From assembly GCA_006937955.1 (NCBI GenBank), contig SSNP01000121.1, forward strand, positions 1,350,722 through 1,414,721: a stretch of 64,000 bases of DNA, given 5' to 3'. Made by a program: the position numbers and the translations under genes. Origin of the DNA: Pachypanchax playfairii. Lineage: Eukaryota; Chordata; Actinopteri; Cyprinodontiformes; Aplocheilidae. This document shows positions 35,989-47,100 of this stretch, piece by piece; the first letter of the stretch is position 1, and each line of letters opens with the position of its first letter. Under the pieces are notes generated by a model. It had not been told where the DNA came from. It made no database searches and saw only the letters and a program-made list of their open reading frames with translations.

Positions 35989-37427
35989 CTAGTTATTTAA
36001 AAAAAAAAAATTATATTAAACAGAAAAAATGTAATTCACTACTGTCAAATGTTAATCATGTCAAACTGTTTGCAAGTCAATATATCAATTAAAAGAGTCT
36101 GTAGTTGTCTAATTTAGACGTTTTATTGGGGTCATACCGGAAAAGGCTTGTGAGCCACTGGATTGAAAGATCACTGTCCAAATATCTAATTTAGAGCCAA
36201 ACAATCATGGAAAATCCATACCCCCCAAATGTTTGTTGTTGTTGTTGTTTTTTCCCCTGAAACTTTCAGGTTCTTTCCTGTTCTTGGTTCCTGGGTTTTT
36301 GGCTTTGTTAGATAATGTGTTGCTTCCACCTACAGGCAAAAAGGAAGTTTGCAGGGTCTGGAGGTTAAAATAGAAGAAGCTGCAGCTTTAAAAGTTTACT
36401 GATGACTGCAATTATAATCATTACATCTTGAAATATTCATACAGTTTAATTAAAATCTGTATAAATTTATTTGTGACAATTATTAGAAAACAAAACAATT
36501 TGAATCACTGTGAGTCTTAAAGGTATCATTAACCAGGTACTCAAGCTAATCCCATGATGGCAAATAAAGAAATAAACTTCTGGAGGTTTTTTATGAATGT
36601 TTTATAAAAAGCAACTTTTCTTTTTCGTTTTTTTTTTCTGAACATGATTCATTGCAAGTCTTTTCATTTCTTCTCATTGACACGGAGCAAAGGACAGGAA
36701 CACCCTATTTTCATGTGTTGTTCCTCTGTGAAAGTTTTTGGCTCTAAAATAAAGAATCTTTCCACCAACTTCCTCATCTAGAAATAAACATGTTTTTCAA
36801 TAGCCAGAGAGAAGCCAACACATTCCACTCTATGCAAACACTTAGATTAGAATTCATTTTAGGATTTTTTTTAAATCTCCTTGAGGCTTAATGATGTGTC
36901 TTTACCTTGAGGAGGAGCTATCAGTTTTTTGTTTACCGGTTCTAGACTCACAGCTTCTTTCTGTTCAGCAGAATCACTGTCTTGTGATCGTTGAGTCCAC
37001 TGATGGCCGAGCAGATCAGGAATCTGATGTGATGTCAGGAGTTAAAAGCTTTGTTTCACAGCTTGAGGCACTGCAGCGCCTCACGACTGGTGGAGCTCTG
37101 CTCTCAACTATCTCTTTACAGTTTTTTGTCTCTCTGACAGAGTAAGACCCAGAGCCTCGGGGTGAATCTGCGCGTCTGTGACCATGTTGAGCTTTCTCTC
37201 TACCAGGTGGACTTCTTCTTTCATTCAGTGTGATATGGGAGGGGCGTGTGCAGCATGCAGGGAAGCTACTGTAGCTCCTCTTATTTCCCTGGCAAATGTT
37301 GTCACCACAACCAGTCTCATTTCCCTCCTCCTCCTGTGCATTTTCTCTTCCTCTTCTCTCTGACAGACATCCCACACTTCCTGCTTGTACATCAGATGTC
37401 CCAGGTATTCCGAACTTATAAGATGTC
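35989..37427. other. hepacam2 upstream region
   Basis: AT-rich intergenic DNA that becomes GC-richer from about 36890 toward the hepacam2 start. No TATA box is clear. The segment 37330-37365 is pyrimidine-rich and ends in ACAG, a possible splice acceptor for a non-coding first exon. Confidence 0.35.
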
Positions 37428-37485
37428 ATGGAGGCCTTCAGAAGATCAGCGTTGTACCTCTGCTCGGTCCTACTCATCCTAACAG
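37428..37485 (+). CDS. hepacam2: hepacam2 exon 1, signal peptide
   Basis: The exon encodes MEAFRRSALYLCSVLLILT and one base of the next codon, a short basic start followed by a hydrophobic run typical of a signal peptide. The ATG has G at +4. An ATG five bases upstream is out of frame and soon stops, so 37428 is chosen. The donor is CAG|GTGAGG. A polypyrimidine-AG just upstream (about 37366) could mark a spliced 5' UTR, which is unproven. Confidence 0.85.
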
Positions 37486-40400
37486 GTGAGGGTTGCAGGT
37501 CAAAGTGTAGTTGTTGGATTCTGTGTTGAAATTGGGGAAATCGGAGCAATGACTGGGGTTGGTGTGTTTGTTCGGTTGGTTGGGTGAAACTAAGGGGTGA
37601 ATTGAGAACGTTTTTGGCAGGATAGTTTCTGTTTATTGGGGTATAAAGCACCAATGATACTGTCTTTGAAAATTTGCAAAGAAATTACGAAAAAAGGGGT
37701 TCAAGAACATGTAACGTGTCATTTTGAGCACAAAAGAAAAGACTTTTTTCATCTTTGTAATCTAAAGTTTTGATCAAAATGGAACATCTGACAATAAGCT
37801 ACCCTCAGAACCTTTTTCTTTTGCATGTCTTTTCCATAGCATCTGCAGCGTGACTTTACAGAATTAGCTTCTGTTCTTAAGTTAGCCGCAAGTTCAGAAA
37901 AAAACCTCAAAACAGGGTCAGTGGAAAGATGAAGTGACCCAGGTCACAGCTCCGTGACTCAATTCAGAAGTGACTTCTTCACACATGATTTACTGCAGAA
38001 AGTCCCTCAGACACAGACTTTTTTTCCCCCCTCTTTGATGTTTGTATCCCCAACGCTTCTTGAGAAGTTCTATTTGTCTTATTCATGGAAGATGGTGGCA
38101 TCCAGAAACACGTCCGTTGACTTTATTTAGCATCCAAACAGTGGGGTGTGTGTGTGAGGACTAAAGACAAGCTATCCTTGCACCTAAAGTCCATTGCTGT
38201 TGTTATCTCCTCTGTATCACCACAACAATTACCCTGCTGTTTGGGGACAACAGTGAAGGAGCGGGTCGGACACATGTCGCCTCCTTCTGCCCTTTTCACT
38301 GGCTCTCGTCGGGTGTAAACACAGGCACACTCCTGCTACTGACAACACACACACACACACAAACAGAAACTGGCCTGTGGGCTTGAGAGCGGATTGTGTT
38401 GCTGTGGCTTTTGGTCATGTATTATTTAGGACATAACACCTGACACACAGTAAATATGTTGAGATGAGTAACATGTTCAACACCAGCTGGAAATAAAGGA
38501 GAGAAAATGTGGATTGGACAAAGAAACTGAGATTAGAAACACTTGTTGGAAAAATTTTACATTTATTAGAAGTAAAACTTATTGAAAATATCAAAACTGT
38601 TTAATGCAAAAATGTTTAATATACCGATATGAAAAAGGACACAGACCAGAAGTGAGACATCTTTCCATGTTGTTTTGTTTTTAATCTCGTAACCAGTGAG
38701 TAAACTGCTTAGCAACAAACTGCAGAGACGCACAATACATCAACAATTACTGCAACTTCAGATGCTCTTGAGTGTTTGCTTCACAACGAGTTCAGGATCA
38801 GACGAGTCTCACGGTCACCTGACAACAACGACACACTGAAGTGTGCTGGGTCAATATTAACTCACTACAGTTTCAGGACCTGGACGGTTTGAAAAGCAGG
38901 NATGCAGCTTAGGTTCCGTGTTCTTACCTCGTTTGTTGTCTATAGTCATTAAAATAGTCACTGAAAATTTAAATGGTGACACATATACACAGAAATACTG
39001 TATTAACTTTGTGAAATTTGTGTTTAGTGAAGGATTTCTTTAGTAAAAATGTTTTGTGGTATACATTTTATAATTTACTTCCCTTTTAAACACTGGCACA
39101 TTTGTAAGGTTCCCCTGCCTCCCCTTTTAAAAGGTTAAAAGAAATAAAACGTGTTTTGTTATTTATTTATTTATGTTTCCTAAAGATATATTTTTTCATA
39201 CTTTCTGTTTCTACTATCTTCACTGTCTCAGACGTCTGCAGTAAATATATTCACATCCCTTCCGAGGTTCGTAGTGGAATGGAAGGCAGCCCAATGCTCC
39301 TGTCTGTGGAGACCAACTTTTCATTGGATGAAGCAAAGATTCAGGGAACTTGGTCTCACATCAAGCTGAGTGGGACGAGTACCCCGTTGATCACGTTTAC
39401 CAATAACGAGGAAATCACTGACATGACGTATGACAACCGTCTCCTCTTCCAACGATCCAACTTCTCTCTGCTGATCCAGAAATTAAAGCGGGACGATGAG
39501 GGACAATATCATCTGGACCTCAATATAAAGTTTCACAACAGAAAAGATAATCTTATTCAGGCGAAGGGAACTGTTCATCTTTTAGTACATGGTGAGTGAC
39601 ACGTTTGAATTCTTTGCGAAGGATTGATATTGATGACGGCTCCAAATTTACCAGAGCTGCTTGCTTTTCTTCCCTACAGTCCCCGTGTCCACTCCACTCA
39701 TTGAGAAGAGTCCATTACAACCAGTCATAGAAGACAAGGCGAATGTTACCTGGACTTGTTCTGTTGAGAGAGGAACAAGAGTTTGGTTCCAGTGGCTAAA
39801 GGATGACGTCACACTGACTCCCAGTAAAAGATACAAATTCAGCAAAGACAACTCTACATTGTTGATCAGCCCAGTGAGAAAAGAAGACAAGGGAACGTAT
39901 CGCTGTGTGGCCAGCAACATAGTGAGCAAGCGTCAGTATAGCAGGGCTGTGGAACTCAATGTTTACTGTAAGTAACTTTATATCTGTTTGTTGTCTGTTT
40001 ATTTATTGTTGTTGTTTACCAAAATTAGCTGGAAATGTTGAGCCAGTTTATGACCTTGTAACACTGTAACAGATTTTGATCTTAGCCGGCTGGGTGGTCG
40101 CCAGTTTTTTTTAATTTTAAAAATGCTGTTCCGTGACGGAATCATTGTTTACAATAACTACTCCACGTACAGACTTCCTGCTTCCATAGCGAATCACATG
40201 TGAGCCCGCAAGGTTGCCAAGTCTTCAACACAAGCAACTGTAATTTGCTGTTCTGTCACTGGTCCGTCACTTGCAACCCGGCAGAAATGTCGGAAAGGGG
40301 AGGGGGTGATTGGCTGAGACGAGATGGTTTTGTTTTTCTACATGAACTGCAGTACTCAGATTTGACCACAAGCTCTAATTGATCTTTCAGTGAGTCACTG

Positions 40401-41076
40401 TTGCTATGTCCAACAAACACGACCAGCACGACAGGTTATCGTGACTGGAAGAGGTATTTCCATGAGTGTCAGTGACCTTTTTTGGAGCAAAACCCTCGTG
40501 ATTTGCTCCAAATCGTGCCAGCCTTGATCTTCTTTCTCTCTCCAGATCAGCTCTGCTGAGTGGCGAATGTCTGCTGGCAGCCAGCCTTCCTCACATCTGG
40601 CAAGCACTACCAGCCGACTGGTGCCCCCACCAGTCGGCAATCCCGAGCCGGCTCACGTTAATCCACGGGTGGACCGCGCCACCTCTCGGGAGGCTCCTCA
40701 GCACCGAGCTCCCCCTGACATCTAGTTAGTAGTTAGTAGATGTGGGCGCACCACTTAACCATCTTGTTTGGAATTAATGTTTCTCTGACCTGCTCACTTA
40801 GTTGTGTGATTGGTCAAAGGCCATCTCACATATTGTACCTTTAATCTAGCAAAAAGAGAAAGCTCAATCTAGTTTTGTCTACCGGATCTCACCCCCTCAT
40901 GCTTGTTAACAGTGCCACTGAATTAATTTCTAACCATAGAAATTAATAATAATAAAAATAGAAAAATAATCTAAATTAGATATTATTTCACTGGCTGACA
41001 GGAAATGACACAAATCCATCAATGATTCTGTTTTTTAATGTTGAAGTCCAAAAACATTGTCAAAACTGTATTGGAC

Positions 41077-41169
<93 letters not shown>

Positions 41170-44100
41170 GGATAAACAAGGATAAACAAAAAATAAACAA
41201 ACAAACAAAAAGAACTAGCAGCCTTAGTCCAAAAGGGGTGGTTGGAAGCCATAGCTTAGGATGGCAGTTTATTATGTATGTCAGTGCACAGCACGAGTAG
41301 TGTAAATATCATTCTTGGGTAAAGGCTACGGCAAGATTGTCTTCGCAAGACAGAGTTTCATATTAAACTTTTTCCAGTTAAATTTTAGGATGAAGAATAG
41401 GGGTAGATGGAGACAAGTTGTTAGGATGACCACAGTACTTGACAGATAATTCATCTTTAGGGAGGTTGCACGCCATGCAACATGCGAGTCTCCAATAGAG
41501 CTAGCAACCCTGTAACAGTTACAATTACAGCCTACTGCGTGACACATGAGGTGATTTTAGGAGAAAATTTCCCAAATTTTTACAGGAAATATATCATGAT
41601 AAGAAAACAAAGGAAGCTTGTGACACACGACATAACCTGCATGGCCTCTGTTCAAACTAATGTGGAACTAGAGCACACTATTAACGTGGATCTCTGGCTA
41701 GAAGGAAACTCTGTAGAAGGTTAGACGGGGAGAACTGAAATTTGGTACCACAACATTACACGACACTACTTGAACTTCCGGTTATTTCTACCATACTACA
41801 GAAAAAATGGAACAGTTTCCCTGAGTTCCTGCTTCTGTGTCCTATTTCAACAGTCCCGATTATTAGCTCATATGTAAATATCTGTTAAATCAGCCTACTT
41901 TGCCAACAATTCATGGCTGTAATTTTTTTGGGAAATATTTGCATGAGACTTATTTCACAGAGCTTCTTTGTTTTACAGTCACAGGTGTGGGTGCGCTGAT
42001 AAAGCTGTACTGGTTTTGTGAGTTTGAAGTTAGCTTGAAACCTCCTTTGAATTCATTTGAATTTGTTTTCCTTTTCCACAACACAGATGAGGAATCAGAT
42101 CTACAGTACATTTCTTTTCCACAGTGACTTCAGTTCCCTTTGGATCAAACTGACACAAATTGACAAGTGTATAATTTAAAGTATGTTTGCATTGAGAGCA
42201 CAAAATAATTTTACATCGATGTGCAACCTGACTTAATTCAAATGTACTAAGGACAGTGACAGAGGGATCCAAGGTTTACTGATTAAATATTTGCTAAATG
42301 CTCAGAACTCCATGCAGGAGGAGATTTGTCATAATAACTTAAAAACATTTGTATGATAATATGTAGCGTAGGAGTGCGTAAACACTCAATGTTCCAGCAG
42401 TTTCTGTTGTATTAATTTGTATTCTGGTGACAGTTTATATGCGGATTTGTTTGAATCTGGACTTCATTGATGAAATTACAGTAGGAACAAGTATATTTCC
42501 TCCTGCAAATTAAAGCTGGTGATGTGTATGTCTGTAGTTGAATATAATTAGCTTATTTTGAATGACTTGTGTTTATTCAGTTTTATTCCTTCTTACCTTT
42601 AAATGAGCTGACAGACTGAAAAATTGCCTTGTTTTTTCCTACTTGTCTTTAATTGCATTGCACTGTAAAGTTTATTGAAGAGGCCCTTCCATTAAAAACG
42701 TTTTTTCTGAGGTTTCTGTTGAATATTTTAGCTCCACAGGTGTTCTTACCTTCATAGTGGGTGTGAAAACAGGTCAACAACTTCTCTTTCAGTTTTTATC
42801 TCTCAAACTACGCAGGTGGTGATAACACCCGAGTTCTCCCGAGTCCAAACGACCGGTATTTGTTACGTCACAGCTCCTTTGTTCGTTAGTATTCGGCAGC
42901 TCCCGCAGTTGAAACCACGCCTAGCATGCTGCTGGCTAAAAGCTGTAGCATAACGTAGCAAACAGGAAGACACGACGTCTGACGTTGACATGCAGGAAAC
43001 AGTATACCTTGCTCTCATAGGCTAGTTTGTTAGCCAATCAGAGTCCAGCAAGTCCGAATAATGAATATGAACGAGCTGCTGATGAAGCAGCCTGATGGAA
43101 GGAGCTGGAACCACCCGAATTTTAACGCAGACAGATTGAAAGGTCTGTTAATAAGTGTTTCCTGACGTTTTTTAGATATAAAATGTTTCTATTACTGGTT
43201 AATACTTAAGAAATAATCACAAAGTCCTGAAATTTGTATGAAATGGCCTCTTTAAAGACTCTTTATGTCAGGCACAACAAATATCAACACGATGCTCATG
43301 TGAGAGTTCTACCTTATGGTTTATCACAAGATATTGCATATAGAGTGATATTTGTGTTGATATTTTTAAAAATCCAACAAACTATTGCTCACTGCGGTCA
43401 CAAGAGAAGAACAAACTTGGATTAGGTCATAAGTTGTGTGACTTCAGTTCCTCTTTGTTTTTGCCCAGTTCTTGTTCCCATGGTGTTAAAGGTGATATGT
43501 AAATATTTCTTGGTCTGCCCTAGTGAGATTCTTGTCGTGATGTTTCAGGGAAAAGATTACTCAGAAATAAAGCAATCTATGTTGGCCGGTTGAAAGACTT
43601 GAATATTTGAAAGGGGTTTTCACATGAACCTCCATCAAAAGCTTCATGTTTTCCAATGGCGGTGTAATAATTAATTAATAAAAAAATTGCTACACCAAGT
43701 CATACAAACATGTATGGTTTGTTACAATGATTATATTTATGCTGAATATGAATCTACAAATTGCTACAATAATATATTACCAGTCAAAAATTTGGACAAA
43801 CTTTCTCAAGCGTGTATAAGCCAACTAAGAGAATAAACCCTCCGTCTCACTGGTCTTTGCTGCTATAAATTAAGAGAATCTTGACAATTGGGCTTCAGCT
43901 GTTTATGATGGTATTTAAAGTTTCATACACATGTTGTGCTTCCTGAAAGTGTTATAACCTCCCAACACACAGAATAACAGAGGCAAAGACGTGCAACCCT
44001 GGGCACCACTAATTGAACAAAAATTGCTACCAGGTCATTTAAAGGATATCATGGAAAAAACAATAACATACGGTTGTTGTTTTTGTCTCGTTTAAAAGTT

Positions 44101-47100
44101 ATGGCAAAAACATGCAATCAAAGATAATTTAAAACATTTAAAGTTACAATCTGTAAGAATTCCACAGTGAAATACTCACACAACAGTCTAATATGCCAAT
44201 TATGTTGAAAGTAAATTTACATTGTAACAGATTTTGATCTCAGCCGGCTGGGTGGTCGCTAGTTTTTGTCATTTCAAAAAGGCTGGTCCAAGACGAAATC
44301 CTTGTTTACAATTCCGCGTCCAGATGTCCTGGTTCCATAGCGAAACACATGTAAGCCTGCAAGGTTGCCAAGTCTTCAACACAAGCAGTTGTAATTCGAC
44401 AGCAACCAGCAGCAAAGAGTAGCAGCACTGTGGATGGCATGGAAACCAGTAAAAGAAGCGGCCCTGAGGTAACTTATAGTAAACCTAATAAACCACAACA
44501 TTCTTCCCAAAAATTTAACAAAAACAAGAGAAATAAAAACGATCAATATTGGAAATGGCAACCCAGCTGAAACATCAGGACAGGGAGGGGGTGAGTGGCT
44601 GAGAGTGGTTGTTTTTCTACATGAACGATTTGACAACAAGGTCTAATTCTTACATATTGCACCTTTAATTCAGTTTCTAAAGATCACCTCGAGACCACAA
44701 CCTGTCTCATGACCCATGCTGGGTTCCTGATCCTTTTCAATCACTAAAAATTTGTCTTTCATGCATTTAAATGAGAGTTTATAACAATATGCCATGCACA
44801 GTGTGTTTAACAGAGTAAACTGTCATGTTTCTCTATCTCTCTCACAGATGGTCCCTACAACCTGGAGGTGAACTCACGCCAGAGCCTTTGGACAAGCGGG
44901 GTGTTCACCATCAACCCTGGTGAACTGGTCTTTTTTGAATGCCAGGCTGATTCCAACCCACCAAACAGCTATGTCTGGATCTCCAAGAACCACAACAGGA
45001 CTGAGATCATCACTGAGGGTCCACGGCTGGAGGTGCAGCGCTACACACTAGCCCAGGCTGAAGAATACCTGTGCCGTGCCTTCAACAATATGACGCAGAA
45101 ACAAGATGAGACCCAGTTTACACTGGTGGTGGCCAAATTTAAAACAGGTGGGTGGAGGGTGGAATATGGTAGAGCGTGGGTAGGTTTCGATAATCTGCTG
45201 TGCCAAAAGCAGAAGCTTTAATAAAGAGACATAAAACTTGCCAATGCCTGGCTGATTTGAGGAACAGCTGACTTGTTGAAATACCTGGAACAACATTTTC
45301 CCCCAGCCGTTTATGAGTATAACATGAAATATACATAATGAAACTAAGGTTTAATCTCTGTTGCTAGGTTTCAGTGCCTGCAGTCTGTTTTTAGAGTTCA
45401 GTGGCTGGGAAAGTAAACAGTGGATGACAGCTGTTGTATTTGTTGACTAAGTTTTATAGCATGTGGAGTTTCTGTGTACTGAATGCAGCATTGATATGTT
45501 GTCTTAGTGACACTGATTATCATAGCTGATACTGGCTATAATTTAAAATCCTGTTAAGTGAGTCAGAGGTCATGTCAGACTTCATTTTTTATTGACATCA
45601 AAATCTATAGACTAGCCTAAAGACTAAAATAGATGCTAATATTACCAAGCTTTGAAGTACCTCTTAGTATTTTTACCCAATAAAAATTTCCACCTGATTG
45701 TTTTTTTTTTTTTGGTGCAGCAAGTCACCTGTCATGAATCAACAAGGGTGGTGGATCTCAAACGCAGAGAAACAGAGAGTGGCAGTCTCAAAATAAAAGT
45801 TTATTGGGGAAAACACAGGTAGGGGAAAAAGCAAAAATAGACAGCTCACTGTGGGAGACAGGGGGTTAGTCCAAAATCCAAAATGCAAGATACAAAGTAT
45901 CAAAACAAAAAGCACTCTACTCACTTGTAGGAGGCAGGCAGGAGTCCATGGAACCAAAGCGGGAGAAAAAAACAGTAATCCAAGCAAAGCATGTAACAAT
46001 GACTGTGGCAATAACTATGGCTTACAAAAGACACATGACAAAGACCTGAGACAAGAGACACATGACACAAGAGACAACGGTCCGGCACTGAATAGACAAC
46101 AGCAGCAACCTTAAGTAGTGCCGGACCCAGACAAGACACAGGTGCAGAAAATAATGGTGCGTTCACACCGGCCACTTTGTCAACGTCAAGCAACGCTCAT
46201 AACGCTCCAAGTTGGACGCTTGAAAGTTGAAGCTTGTAACGCCTGCCAGTCAGAGCGCGTAGGCATTGAAGCTCGTAACGCTTGACCGTTAAAAAGAGCG
46301 TGTAGGCGGGGCTTCCTTTGTTATCGGATGTTCTGAGCTATGGCGGATCATATAGAGAGAGTGGCTTGGCTTTATTTACTCCGTTTGTGGATACACCCCA
46401 TTCTTCAGATGCGTTTTGAGTTTGAGGAGTTTAACCATTTGCTCCAGGAGCTACATATGGATGAGGTTTGCTTCCAGCGCTACTTCCGTCTGTCCCGCGC
46501 CCTGTTTGAAGACTTCCTGCTTCATTCAGGTACGTCACTACAATGAGACGCTCTGATTGGTTGACATGCCGCTTCAAGAGCGTCAAAAGTTCAGCTAGCT
46601 GAACTTCTGCGTTGCTTGCGTTTCAAGTGTCAACGCCTGAGACGCTTGAAAAGCTTGAAAAGTTGATGCTGCTAACGCTCATAAAGTGACGCAGAGACTC
46701 TGACACTGGTCTGACAGTCTCCGCCATAGACTTTACATGTAAACTTGACGCTTCTGACGTTGACGGTTGGGCCGGTGTGAACGCACCATAAGCTAATTGA
46801 CAAGAGTGAAGAACAGGAAATGGGATGACCAAATAAGGAACACAGACTGTAAAAACCAGAGCAGAGACAACACAGATCCTGACATGAAACTCAGACACCA
46901 GACTATGTCAAAATACAAAATCTAAATCTAAACTAAACTCAAAAGCCAGATAACACACAAATATAATGACAAAAACCCCAAATCAAACAAACTCAAAAAC
47001 CCACACCAAACATAAACAGGAGACTGTAGAAAAACCCACAGCTCCTGACATCACCAGCCGAAAAAAAAGAAGAAAGAAAATCCATCTATTCAAATTTTCA

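Larger units (their letters stand above)
45730..47050. mobile_element. Solo-LTR-like unit in hepacam2 intron 4
   Basis: The unit begins TGTCATGA and ends CTCCTGACA, with a perfect 5-bp duplication TCACC on each side (45725-45729, 47051-47055). TG...CA ends plus a 5-bp duplication is the signature of an LTR retroelement reduced to one LTR. Without the nested Harbinger element and its duplication it is about 684 bp. No internal coding region remains. A DNA transposon with short inverted ends is the alternative. Confidence 0.6.

Noticed and set aside
37016..37654. 212-codon open frame on the minus strand
   Set aside because: It overlaps the hepacam2 first exon and promoter antisense, has low-complexity charged composition, and shows no recognisable domain.
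41079..41169. Regular repeats considered as a CRISPR array
   Set aside because: The unit is a 4-bp microsatellite with no spacers, in a vertebrate intron.
43775..43805. Short match to a Tc1 end (CAGTCAAAAATTTGGACAAA)
   Set aside because: Only a fragment of one terminal repeat is visible; no partner end or TA pair could be set.
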